Origin: Pseudoxanthomonas sp. F37
GTDB lineage: Bacteria; Pseudomonadota; Gammaproteobacteria; Xanthomonadales; Xanthomonadaceae
Assembly: GCF_022965755.1 (NCBI RefSeq)
Contig: NZ_CP095187.1
Location: forward strand, 310,001-374,000
Reading direction: 5' to 3'
DNA length: 64,000 nt
A program made the translations under genes and the position numbers. This document shows positions 8,096 to 15,821 of this stretch, piece after piece; position 1 is the stretch's first letter, and every line of letters starts with the position of its first letter. The notes beneath the pieces are model-generated. The model saw nothing but the letters and a program-made list of their open reading frames with translations, was not told where the DNA came from and did no database searches.

Positions 8096-8596
8096 CTTTG
8101 GCGCAGGGGCTGCGCACGAGCGAGCATCCTCTATTACAAGATCACTGGGCGCTCTACTGGTCGAGGAATCGAGAACGGTGAGCGTGCAACCACTGGAGGA
8201 TGCTTCTTGCTGGACCTCATAGGTACCTGATGGATTTGGCGTGAATCGCACAAGATTCATGCAGGAATCAGTCGTAATATAGAATCTCACATTGATGTCA
8301 TCTCCATCGCGCCGCGGAGCTGTCCCAAAGAGGTACGTCTTTGCTAGCAGATAGATCGGCTTTTCGGGCTCAATCTTTGCAGTTTTGGTTTGCGACCCAT
8401 ATGTCAGGAGTGCTGCCAAGCGGCCCGTTCCTGGGGCCTTTGTGCAGGATGCGTCTCGATATGCCTCGTACTCTTGTAGAGACTTGGCGCCAAGTTCAGT
8501 GGCGCCACGAACGAGGGTAAAAGTAGCTGCGCGATCTGATTTAACTGGTTGGTAGTGGCTAACGCAGCCGCTGCAAGCAAGCGCAAGAAGCAGCAC
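8090..8596 (-). CDS. Cassette-encoded putative lipoprotein, unknown function
   Basis: 168 residues from a GTG start at 8596. The N-terminus LLLALACSGC looks like a short signal peptide with a lipoprotein-type Cys, but the true start could be a few codons upstream and no ATG is available there. Two further cysteine pairs later in the protein could form disulfides in the periplasm. I recognise no family. The stop codon overlaps the R'' box of the split attC, and an intact attC lies upstream. It is more AT-rich than chromosomal neighbours. Confidence 0.7.
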   Translation of the reverse strand: MLLLALACSGCVSHYQPVKSDRAATFTLVRGATELGAKSLQEYEAYRDASCTKAPGTGRLAALLTYGSQTKTAKIEPEKPIYLLAKTYLFGTAPRRDGDDINVRFYITTDSCMNLVRFTPNPSGTYEVQQEASSSGCTLTVLDSSTSRAPSDLVIEDARSCAAPAPKS

Positions 8597-8639
8597 GCAA
8601 GACGAATGTTGCTTGAATACTGTCGATCTCTCCCCAAAG

Positions 8640-8699
8640 AGCTAACACCGGAATTAAGCCGACCCGCGAAGCGGCTTCGGCTTGAATGAACTGTTAGGG
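8640..8699 (-). other. attC recombination site (intact)
   Basis: A 60-bp site with AGCTAAC (8640-8646) and GTTAGGG (8693-8699) as outer boxes, the shared inner arms and the central hairpin. The stop codon of the gene 8694-9209 overlaps it. Confidence 0.9.
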
Positions 8700-9209
8700 G
8701 GCTGGCCCGACAAGTTTGGCCAGCTCCGTATCTGTGTAGAACTTTAGCCGCTCTACCCGCTGGCCGTTGAGAAGATCAAGCGACGGACCGTACTCGTACC
8801 CCGGTGCCTCGGCCGACCCGGCCAACCCATGTACTCGTGAGATGTCGTAGCCCTGACAATAGTAGATCTCAGTGCCTCCGTCTGAGGGGGCAAATGGCGC
8901 TGGATCGCACTGGGGGCGCCCGCCGGCGAGGATTGCCTGGTAGCTCTTCCATGCAGAAGCAACAATCGACGCATGCTCCGGTTTGAGCCCAGATACGTCG
9001 ATGCCGAAGTTGGATTGCGTGTCCGAAATGATCTTTACAGATGAAGGAAGGCGCGCTTTCGATGGATTCATGGGCAGTCCGGTTTCGGGATTGTCCTCGT
9101 AGCCAGAGGCGAACGGTTCCTGTGCAACTTCGGCAGGCGGTTGCTCGGCCATGCAGGCCGTTACCGCAATTGCTGCAAAGCTGATCCCCAAGGCCCAACT
9201 GAACTTCAT
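8694..9209 (-). CDS. Cassette-encoded lipoprotein, unknown function
   Basis: 171 residues from the ATG at 9209 (MKFSWALGISFAAIAVTAC). The signal peptide ends in a good lipobox, VTAC, so the mature protein should be membrane-anchored in the envelope. The mature part contains PFASGYEDNPETGLPMNPSK and a later cysteine pair (CDPAPF, YYCQGYD). I recognise no family. It lies between the attC at 8640 and the attC split by IS copy 2. Confidence 0.75.
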   Translation of the reverse strand: MKFSWALGISFAAIAVTACMAEQPPAEVAQEPFASGYEDNPETGLPMNPSKARLPSSVKIISDTQSNFGIDVSGLKPEHASIVASAWKSYQAILAGGRPQCDPAPFAPSDGGTEIYYCQGYDISRVHGLAGSAEAPGYEYGPSLDLLNGQRVERLKFYTDTELAKLVGPAP

Positions 9210-9215
9210 GCAGTC

Positions 9216-9262
9216 CCCTAACACCGGAATTAAGCCGGCCCGCGAAGCGGGTTCGGCTTGAA
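9216..9262 (-). other. attC site, R' half, split by IS copy 2
   Basis: A CCCTAAC box (9216-9222), then the standard inner arms and hairpin, cut at CGGCTTGAA exactly as in the first split attC. The rest of the site appears at 10685-10696 with GTTGGGA. Confidence 0.88.
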
Positions 9263-10684
9263 TGATGGGATGGACTCCTCCCGCGTCACCAAACGGCTTC
9301 GAAGAGCCAGACTGATGTTTCCATCAGGACACGGGATCACGAGAGGAGTCCACGCCATGCATGCTAGTACCGTCGCCATCGATTTGGCAAAAGAGGTCTT
9401 CGAGCTGGCCTTCGCCGATGCGCAGGGCCGGGTCATCGAGCGCAAGCGCCTCTCGCGCCGGGCCTTCATCCGTTCGCTGGAGACCCGGCCGCCGTTGCGG
9501 GTGCTGATGGAGGCCTGCGGCGGTGCGCACTGCTGGGCGCGCCGCTTCCAGCGCCAGGGCCACACGGTACGCCTGCTTCCCGCACGTGACGTGCGCCCCT
9601 ACGTGCGCGGCAACAAGACCGACCGCAACGACGTGGCCGGGATACTGGAAGCGGACCGCTGCGCCGGCATGGCCGGGGTGCCGGTCAAGACCCCGGAGCA
9701 GCAGGGCATCCAGGCGCTGCACCGGCTGCGTGAACACCTCAAGGGTGAACGTACCGCCACGCTCAACCTGTTGCGGGGCGTGCTGCGCGAGTTCGGCGTG
9801 GCGGTACCCGTTGGAGCGGCCAAGGTGCCGGGGGCGGTACGCGATGCGCTGGAAGACGGTGACAACGAGTTGCCGATGACGCTGCGCCACAGCCTGGCCG
9901 AGCAGATCGACAGACTGTCGCAACTGGACAAGGACATGGCGGCGATCGAGCAGCGGCTGGAGGAATTCGCCTCACGCGAGGTGGCGGTGCAGCGTTACCG
10001 TGGCGTGCCGGGCGTGGGCCTGCTGACGGCGACCGCGCTACGGGCCAGTGCCGGCGATCTGTCGCGCTTCCGCAGCGGGCGCCAGTTCTCGGCGTGGCTG
10101 GGACTGACCCCGCGCGAGCATTCCTCGGGCCAGCAGCGCCGGCTGGGAGGCCTGACCAAGCGCGGCGATGTCTACGTAAGAACGCTGCTGATCCACGGCG
10201 CACGCGCGGTGCTGCAGGCGGCGCGGATGAAACAGCGGCGCGGGCAAGCCCTCGATCCGCTGCAGGCCTGGGCGCTGAAGGTTCAGGACACCCGCGGCCA
10301 CAACAAGGCCGCCTGCGCGCTGGCCAACAAGCTGGCCCGACGGCTGTGGGCGATGGAACACCACGGCATGCCGTTCGATCCGCGCCACGTCAGCGAGCGG
10401 CCGCACGCCACCTAAGCCCACCGCCTCAACACGCAAATGCACCGCTTCAACGTCGGGAGTTGCCTGAAACGATCTTCATCATGGCGAAGCGTTCGTCCCG
10501 GAGCGGACAACGCCGAAAACAATGTCGGCCTGGCAGGCCGCTTGAACGATAGGTGCACGCTCCGCAGATTCCATGATGGCCTGGGCAGACGCTGCTCACC
10601 CTAAGGCCGGATACACGACTGCAACCGTTCCACTTCCGCGATCAGATCACTTTGGCAATGACCGCTTGACGGGGCAGTCCTGCA
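9263..10684 (+). mobile_element. IS1111-group insertion sequence, copy 2 (right end diverged)
   Basis: About 1422 bp. The sequence appears identical to copy 1 from the left end through the transposase stop at 10415. The non-coding 3' segment then differs at roughly 20 positions, and the right inverted repeat is damaged (GGGGCAGTCC instead of GGAGGAGTCC). The element sits at the same point of an attC as copy 1 and in the same direction. The altered end may make this copy immobile. Confidence 0.88.
9357..10415 (+). CDS. IS110/IS1111-family transposase, copy 2
   Basis: 352 residues, the same protein as the transposase of copy 1: DEDD catalytic residues in VAIDLAKEVFEL, LMEACGGAHC and NKTDRNDVAG, then the C-terminal Transposase_20 domain. 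It is intact as a gene, although the element's right end is degraded. It could still act in trans on copy 1, which has two good ends. Confidence 0.95.
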   Translation: MHASTVAIDLAKEVFELAFADAQGRVIERKRLSRRAFIRSLETRPPLRVLMEACGGAHCWARRFQRQGHTVRLLPARDVRPYVRGNKTDRNDVAGILEADRCAGMAGVPVKTPEQQGIQALHRLREHLKGERTATLNLLRGVLREFGVAVPVGAAKVPGAVRDALEDGDNELPMTLRHSLAEQIDRLSQLDKDMAAIEQRLEEFASREVAVQRYRGVPGVGLLTATALRASAGDLSRFRSGRQFSAWLGLTPREHSSGQQRRLGGLTKRGDVYVRTLLIHGARAVLQAARMKQRRGQALDPLQAWALKVQDTRGHNKAACALANKLARRLWAMEHHGMPFDPRHVSERPHAT

Positions 10685-10696
10685 TGATTGTTGGGA
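10685..10696 (-). other. attC site, R'' half, beyond IS copy 2
   Basis: TGATTGTTGGGA continues the attC interrupted at 9262. The core box is GTTGGGA, a weaker match to GTTRRRY, and one base is missing relative to the copy-1 junction. Confidence 0.65.
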
Positions 10697-10697
10697 G

Positions 10698-10844
10698 TCA
10701 TTTACCGGACTGCAGTTTGCGCAGGACACCGAGGTATGTCTCGTTCTTGTCTCGGTTGTCCCAAGTCGCCTCAAGGTGCGACTTCAGGGCGGGGACATCT
10801 GCCTCGATCGTTGTCCGCCAAAGATTAGGGCTGTAGGGCGGGCT
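10698..10844 (-). pseudogene. C-terminal remnant of a cassette gene
   Basis: The minus strand is open in the same frame as crbS, starting directly after the crbS stop codon and running about 48 codons to a TGA at 10698-10700 beside the attC half-site. The peptide includes NLWRTTIEADVPALKSHLEA and ends LRKLQSGK. No start codon is available, so this looks like the 3' end of a cassette gene whose front was lost where the array joins crbS. I recognise no family. Confidence 0.5.
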
Positions 10845-13800
10845 TCAATCGAGGGCGGGGAGCTGCAGGGGGACGTGGTGGGCGGCCAGGAACGCGCGTA
10901 GCGAGGCGGGCTTTACGGGCTTGGTGAGCAGGCGGTAGCCGCGCTCGCGGGCTTCGCGCTTCAGTTCGTCGCGGCCGTCGGCGGTGAGCAGGGCGCCGGC
11001 GATGGGGCCGGGGCTGGCGGCGCGCAGGGCATCCAGCGTGGCCAGGCCGTCCAGGCGGTCGTGCAGGTGGTAGTCCACCAGCATCACCGAAGGGCCCTCG
11101 GCGATCCTCTGCAAGGCCTCGTCCACGGTGGTGGCGGTGATGACGTCCACCTGCCAGCGGCCGAGCAGCGCCTGCATGCCGTCGATGATCTCGCGGTCGT
11201 TGTCCACGCATAGCACGCGCAGGCCGGCCAGGGAGTCGTTGGCCAGGGTGCCGCGCCGCGCCGACGCGCGGCGTTCGCTCAGCGGGTTTCCGCGCGGTAC
11301 TACGATGGAGAACATGCTGCCGTGGTCCACCCGGCTGCGCGCATCCAGTTCGTGCTGCAGCAGACGGGAGATGCGCTGGCAGATCGACAACCCCAGGCCC
11401 AGGCCGCGCTCGCCCCAGTCGAACGGCTGCTGGTAGCGGTGGAACTCGTCGTAGATCTGCCGCATGTGGTTTTCGGGAATGCCGGGCCCCGTGTCCCAGA
11501 CCTGCAGCGCGACGCGGTCGCCGCGCACCCGCATGCCGATCACGATGCGGCCCTCGCGCGTATAGCGCAGCGCGTTGGCCAGGAAGTTCTGCAGTACCCG
11601 GCGCAGCAGGCGGCGGTCGCTGCGCACCGGCACGGCACGCGCATGTACCCGCAGTTGCAGCCCGCGGCCCGCAGCGACGGGGGCGTACTGCGCGGCCAGT
11701 TCGCGCAGCAGTTCGCCCACATCGAAGTCGCTGATCTGCGCGTGCAGGCCGCCGGCATCCAGGCGGGACACATCCAGCAGACCGTCCAGCAGTTCCTCGG
11801 CCGCGCGCAGCGAGGCGTCCACGCGCTCGCTCAGGTGCTTGCGTTCCAGCGCCTGCGCATCGTCGCCCTGCTCGCTGTCGCGCAATGCGCTGACGAACAG
11901 GCGCGCCGCATTCAGCGGCTGCAGCACGTCGTGGCTGATCGCGGCAAGGAAGCGCGTGCGCGATTGTTGCGCGTGCTCCGCGGCCTCGCTGCGCTCGGCC
12001 ACGCGCTGCTCCAGCGTCTCGTTGGTCTCCAGCAGCAGGGCTTCGGCGCGCTTGAAATCGGTGATGTCGTTGTAGCTGGTGACGTAGCCGCCGCCGGGCA
12101 GCGGCTGGCCGCGCATCTCGATCACCTGCCCGTCCGCGCGCACGCGTTCGAAGATGTGCGGGGAGCCCGCGCGCATGTAGCGGATGCGCTTGTCGATCTG
12201 CGCGTCCACGTCGCCCTCGCCCAGTTCGCCGCGCTCGGCGTTGTAGCGGATCAGGTCCGCGACCGGGCGTCCCACGTACAGCATGCCGTCCGGGTAGCCG
12301 AACATCTGCTGGTAGCGCCGGTTCCAGGCTACCAGCCGCATGTCCGGGTCCACCACGCTGACGCCGGCGCTGATGTTCTCCAGCGTGGTGGACAGGATCT
12401 CGCGGTTGAAGCGCAGTTCCTGCCCCGCCTGGTCCAGCACGGCCACCACTTCGCCCAGTTCCATGCCCGAGCCGCGCAGCACGCTGGTCAGCACGATGCG
12501 GGCGGAGGCGGCGCCGATGGCGGCGGCCAGCAGGCGCTCGGTGAACTGCACCCAGGCGCGATCCGCGGGCGCGTTGGGCTGCAACTCGCGTTCCAGCAGT
12601 TGCGCCTGCTCGGCGAAGGCGCGGCGCGCATGCCGTTCGCCCACCACGCGCTCGGCCAGGGTGCGCAGGTCGCCCACGCGCACGCTGCCGGGCCATTCGC
12701 CGGCCACCAGGGCCGGGCGTTGTGCGTACGGGTCGAGGAAGGGTGCGGCGCGCAGCCGCTCGTCCACGCCGGGACGCGAGCGTGCGGAGACGATCATCAT
12801 GGTGCCGGTGTTGACCAGCAGCGACCAGAACGTGCCGTGGGTCAGCGTGTCCCAGCCGCTCAGACCGAACAACTGTTGCGGGCGCAGCCAGTGGATGCCG
12901 AAGGGACCGTCGTGCAGCCAGGCCATGCCGAACCAGCCGGCCTGCGTCATCGTCGGCAGCAGCAGGGTGTAGATCCACGTCGCAAAGCCCAGCACCATGC
13001 CGGCCTCTACCCCGCGCCGGCTGGCGCCGCGCCAGTACAGTCCGCCGATCAGGCCCGGGGCGAACTGCGCCACTGCCGCGAATGCCATCAGTCCGTACGA
13101 GGCCAGCGTGCTGTCGTTGCTGCTGCTGCGGTAGTAGGAATAGGCGGTCAGCGCCAACAGCAGGATCGCCACGCGGCGGATCCACAGCACGCGCGAGGCC
13201 ACATCGGCCTCGGCGTGGTGCTCGGCCCAGCCGCGCCGCAGCAGCACCGGCATGATCAGGTCGTTGCTGACCATCGTCGCCAGCGCGATGCTGGCCACGA
13301 TCACCATGCCGGTCGCCGCCGAGAAGCCGCCCACGTAGGCGATGATCGCCAGTGCGGTGCGCCCTTCGGCCAGCGGCAGCGCCAGCACGTAGCTGTCGTC
13401 GGCCACGCTGGTGCCGCCGAACAGCGACGCGCCCGCGGCCGCCACCGGGACCACCATCAGCGAGAACAGCGCCAGGTAGCCGCCGAACAGCCAGCGCGCC
13501 TTGCGGATGTCGCCCACGTCGCTGCACTCCACCACCGCCACGTGGAACTGGCGCGGCAGGCAGACGATGGCCAGGAAGCCCAGTAGTGTCTGCGCGATGA
13601 AGCCCACCGGTGGCGCGTTCTCGAACAGCGTGCGTGCGGAGTTGGTGACGCGGAAGGCGTTGTCGCCCAGCCACAGGTAGGCGAACACGCCCACGGCGAT
13701 CATCGCTACCAGCTTGACCACCGACTCCAGCGAGATGGCCAGCATCATGCCGTGGTGGTGCTCGGTGGCGTCCACCTGGCGGGTGCCGAACAGCGCGGCG

Positions 13801-14315
13801 AACAGCGCCATCAGCAGCGCGACATACAGCGCCGGGTCGCTGAAGAAGCCGTGTGCGCTGTCGCCGCCGTCGCCGCTGAGCACGCTCAGGCTCATCGCCA
13901 CCGCCTTGTACTGCAGGGCCAGGTAGGGCACCACGCCGATCAGGGCGATGACGGTGACCAGGGCGGCCAGCCGGCGCGAGCGGCCGTAGCGCGAGGAGAT
14001 GAAGTCGGCGATGGAAACCGTGTTCTCGCTGCGCGCGATCAGTGCCAGCCGCTCGATGATGCGCCAGCCGAACAGCAGCAGCAGCAGCGGTCCCAGGTAG
14101 ATCGGCAGGTAGCCCAGGCCGTTGCGCACGGCGCTGCCGACGGCGCCGTAGAACGTCCACGACGAGCAGTAGACCGCCAGCGCCAGGCTGTAGACCACCG
14201 GGCGCAGCCAGGGGCGGTCGGGGTACATCGGGCGACGGTCGCCCCACCACGCCACGCCGAACAGCAGCGCCGCGTAGCCGATGGACACCAACAGCAGGAT
14301 CCAGCTGGAAACCAA
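10845..14315 (-). CDS. crbS: Transporter-like hybrid sensor kinase CrbS (MxtR-type)
   Basis: A 1156-residue membrane protein. Residues 1 to about 480 form a sodium:solute-symporter-like domain with many membrane helices. A PAS domain (about 630-755) contains GVSVVDPDMRLVAWNRRY. The histidine kinase carries its phosphoacceptor at His795 (AAISHDVLQPLNAA), an N-box (NFLANALRYT) and G-boxes (DTGPGIPENHM, GERGLGLGLSIC). The C-terminal receiver has Asp1081 in VMLVDYHLHD. CrbS senses growth on acetate and signals to CrbR to activate acs; crbR and acs are at 1000-3759. The start is a TTG at 14315 with GGGAGAGG upstream. The cassette array lies between this gene and crbR. Confidence 0.92.
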   Translation of the reverse strand: MVSSWILLLVSIGYAALLFGVAWWGDRRPMYPDRPWLRPVVYSLALAVYCSSWTFYGAVGSAVRNGLGYLPIYLGPLLLLLFGWRIIERLALIARSENTVSIADFISSRYGRSRRLAALVTVIALIGVVPYLALQYKAVAMSLSVLSGDGGDSAHGFFSDPALYVALLMALFAALFGTRQVDATEHHHGMMLAISLESVVKLVAMIAVGVFAYLWLGDNAFRVTNSARTLFENAPPVGFIAQTLLGFLAIVCLPRQFHVAVVECSDVGDIRKARWLFGGYLALFSLMVVPVAAAGASLFGGTSVADDSYVLALPLAEGRTALAIIAYVGGFSAATGMVIVASIALATMVSNDLIMPVLLRRGWAEHHAEADVASRVLWIRRVAILLLALTAYSYYRSSSNDSTLASYGLMAFAAVAQFAPGLIGGLYWRGASRRGVEAGMVLGFATWIYTLLLPTMTQAGWFGMAWLHDGPFGIHWLRPQQLFGLSGWDTLTHGTFWSLLVNTGTMMIVSARSRPGVDERLRAAPFLDPYAQRPALVAGEWPGSVRVGDLRTLAERVVGERHARRAFAEQAQLLERELQPNAPADRAWVQFTERLLAAAIGAASARIVLTSVLRGSGMELGEVVAVLDQAGQELRFNREILSTTLENISAGVSVVDPDMRLVAWNRRYQQMFGYPDGMLYVGRPVADLIRYNAERGELGEGDVDAQIDKRIRYMRAGSPHIFERVRADGQVIEMRGQPLPGGGYVTSYNDITDFKRAEALLLETNETLEQRVAERSEAAEHAQQSRTRFLAAISHDVLQPLNAARLFVSALRDSEQGDDAQALERKHLSERVDASLRAAEELLDGLLDVSRLDAGGLHAQISDFDVGELLRELAAQYAPVAAGRGLQLRVHARAVPVRSDRRLLRRVLQNFLANALRYTREGRIVIGMRVRGDRVALQVWDTGPGIPENHMRQIYDEFHRYQQPFDWGERGLGLGLSICQRISRLLQHELDARSRVDHGSMFSIVVPRGNPLSERRASARRGTLANDSLAGLRVLCVDNDREIIDGMQALLGRWQVDVITATTVDEALQRIAEGPSVMLVDYHLHDRLDGLATLDALRAASPGPIAGALLTADGRDELKREARERGYRLLTKPVKPASLRAFLAAHHVPLQLPALD

Positions 14316-14378
14316 CGCCCTCTCCCGGCGCTCAACCCGCCGCCGAGTGTACTGTGCGGGCGGTCCGCCGGCGTGCGG

Positions 14379-15779
14379 TCAGGCCGCGGGCGGGGCCAGC
14401 AGGCCGCGCACGGCGGTTGCGGCCTGGCCGCGCAGTTCGGGAATGGCGATGCTCTCCCACACGCAGCCGATGCGCAGGCTGCCGAGGATGAACACGCGGG
14501 GCTGCGGCTGTCCCTGCGCATCGACCATGCGGCCGTCGCGTGCGGCCTTCAGGCCGATGCCGTGCGGCCCGGCCTGCGCGTGGCCCTTGCCCAGCAGGTC
14601 GTGCAGCAGCGGATTGCGCATGGTCTGCGCGCGCATTTCCACGCCGGTGGCGTTGACCACGTGGTCGACGTCGAACTCGTCGGTGCGGCCGTCGTGGGCC
14701 TGCGTGCTGACGCGCAGGCGGCGCCCTTCGACCATCACCGTGTCCAGGCGGCCGCGATGCAGGCGCAGCTGCCCGTGTTCGACGAGCGACTGCAGCCGGG
14801 CGTGGACCTCGGGCGCGATGCGGTGGCGGTGCACGTCCCACTGGCGCACCCCATGGCGCAGGAACCGCCGCTGCTCGGGCAGCGGAAGCGACTGCCACAG
14901 TGCCTGCACGTGGGGGCGGACGCGTTCCATCACCGATTGCCAGGGCAGGCCTTCGGCCGCGGCGTCTTTTGCCGCTGCACGCAGGAAACGCATGCGGGCG
15001 CGCAGGCCCATGGCCTGCAGCGGCGCGGGATCGAAGGTGGCGGCCGGGCCATGGCAATGCGGCAGCGGAAGCAGCGCGTGCCGCGACAGCACATGGATGG
15101 TGCCCGCATGGCCGTTGTCGGCCAGGCTGAGCACCGCATCGACCATGCTCAGGCCGGAGCCGACGATGCACAGGTCGGCATCCCGTGGGATCGCCTTGAC
15201 GGCGTCGAAATCCCACGCCGCCAGCGAGCGCCCTTCCGGCAGCTGCGGCGCGCCGCGCGCGGGCAGGGGCTTGGGCGTGTTGCCCACCGCGAGCACCACG
15301 CCTGCGGCCTGCAGGTCGCCATGCCCCACCAGCCGCAGCGTCGCACCGTCGGGCCGCGGCTCGAGTTCGGCGACGCGGTCGTGGATGACCTGCAGCTTTG
15401 CCGGGCTGGCCGCGACGGCCTCGGCCAGGCGTACGCGCAGGTACTCGCCGTAGCGACGGCGTTCGATGAAGGCGTGCGCAAGAGAGGCGCGGTCCGGACC
15501 GCCCGCCGGCGTGGTGGCGACCACGTAGTCCAGGAAGTCCTCGGGACGGTCGTCGAACGCGCTCATGCGGGCCGCGGGCACGTTGAGCAGGTGTTCGCCA
15601 TGGGTGGTCGCATAGGCCACGCCCTGCGCCAGCACGCTGCGTGGTTCGATCATCACGATGCGCAGCGGCAGCGTGGCCTGGCGCAACGCCTGCATCGCCA
15701 CCAGCACGCCCCCGGCACCGCCGCCGATGATCGCCAGGTCGCAGGGCGGCAGCGGGGCGGCCGGGGTGTCTTCGCTCAT
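14379..15779 (-). CDS. FAD/NAD(P)-binding oxidoreductase
   Basis: A 466-residue protein of the FAD-NAD(P)-binding family (Pfam NAD_binding_9 type). The N-terminal Rossmann motif is DLAIIGGGAGGVLVAMQ (about residues 14-30). GEHLLNVPAARMSAF follows, then a second nucleotide-binding GxGxxx segment, CIVGSGLSMVDAVLSL (about 205-220), and VVNATGVEM near residue 380. The substrate is not known for most members. A TACAAT box lies six bases before the ATG, predicting a leaderless mRNA. It is transcribed toward crbS. Confidence 0.88.
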   Translation of the reverse strand: MSEDTPAAPLPPCDLAIIGGGAGGVLVAMQALRQATLPLRIVMIEPRSVLAQGVAYATTHGEHLLNVPAARMSAFDDRPEDFLDYVVATTPAGGPDRASLAHAFIERRRYGEYLRVRLAEAVAASPAKLQVIHDRVAELEPRPDGATLRLVGHGDLQAAGVVLAVGNTPKPLPARGAPQLPEGRSLAAWDFDAVKAIPRDADLCIVGSGLSMVDAVLSLADNGHAGTIHVLSRHALLPLPHCHGPAATFDPAPLQAMGLRARMRFLRAAAKDAAAEGLPWQSVMERVRPHVQALWQSLPLPEQRRFLRHGVRQWDVHRHRIAPEVHARLQSLVEHGQLRLHRGRLDTVMVEGRRLRVSTQAHDGRTDEFDVDHVVNATGVEMRAQTMRNPLLHDLLGKGHAQAGPHGIGLKAARDGRMVDAQGQPQPRVFILGSLRIGCVWESIAIPELRGQAATAVRGLLAPPAA

Positions 15780-15785
15780 GCGCGC

Positions 15786-15791
15786 ATTGTA
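15786..15791 (-). promoter_or_regulatory. -10 box, leaderless start of the FAD protein gene
   Basis: TACAAT on the minus strand, six bases before the ATG at 15779, so transcription should start at or next to the start codon. No ribosome site is present. No good -35 is visible. Confidence 0.55.
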
Positions 15792-15821
15792 GCGAATGCG
15801 CCGGATCGGCCCGGCGCCGGG

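Noticed and set aside
6659-10684. Composite transposon bounded by the two IS copies
   Set aside because: The copies are direct repeats each inside its own attC, and the DNA between them consists of ordinary cassettes, so independent insertions explain it better.
4867-10844. Integron integrase gene or attI next to the array
   Set aside because: I looked for tyrosine-recombinase motifs on both strands in and around the array and found none. The only recombinases are the two DEDD transposases.
11322-13586. Plus-strand ORF of 754 codons opposite crbS
   Set aside because: Composition typical of an antisense shadow (Gln/His/Ala/Val-rich), with no motif and no ribosome site.
10825-14250. 1141-codon ORF overlapping crbS in another frame
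   Set aside because: Arg/Pro/Ala-rich composition with no domain; the crbS frame contains complete transporter, PAS, kinase and receiver domains.
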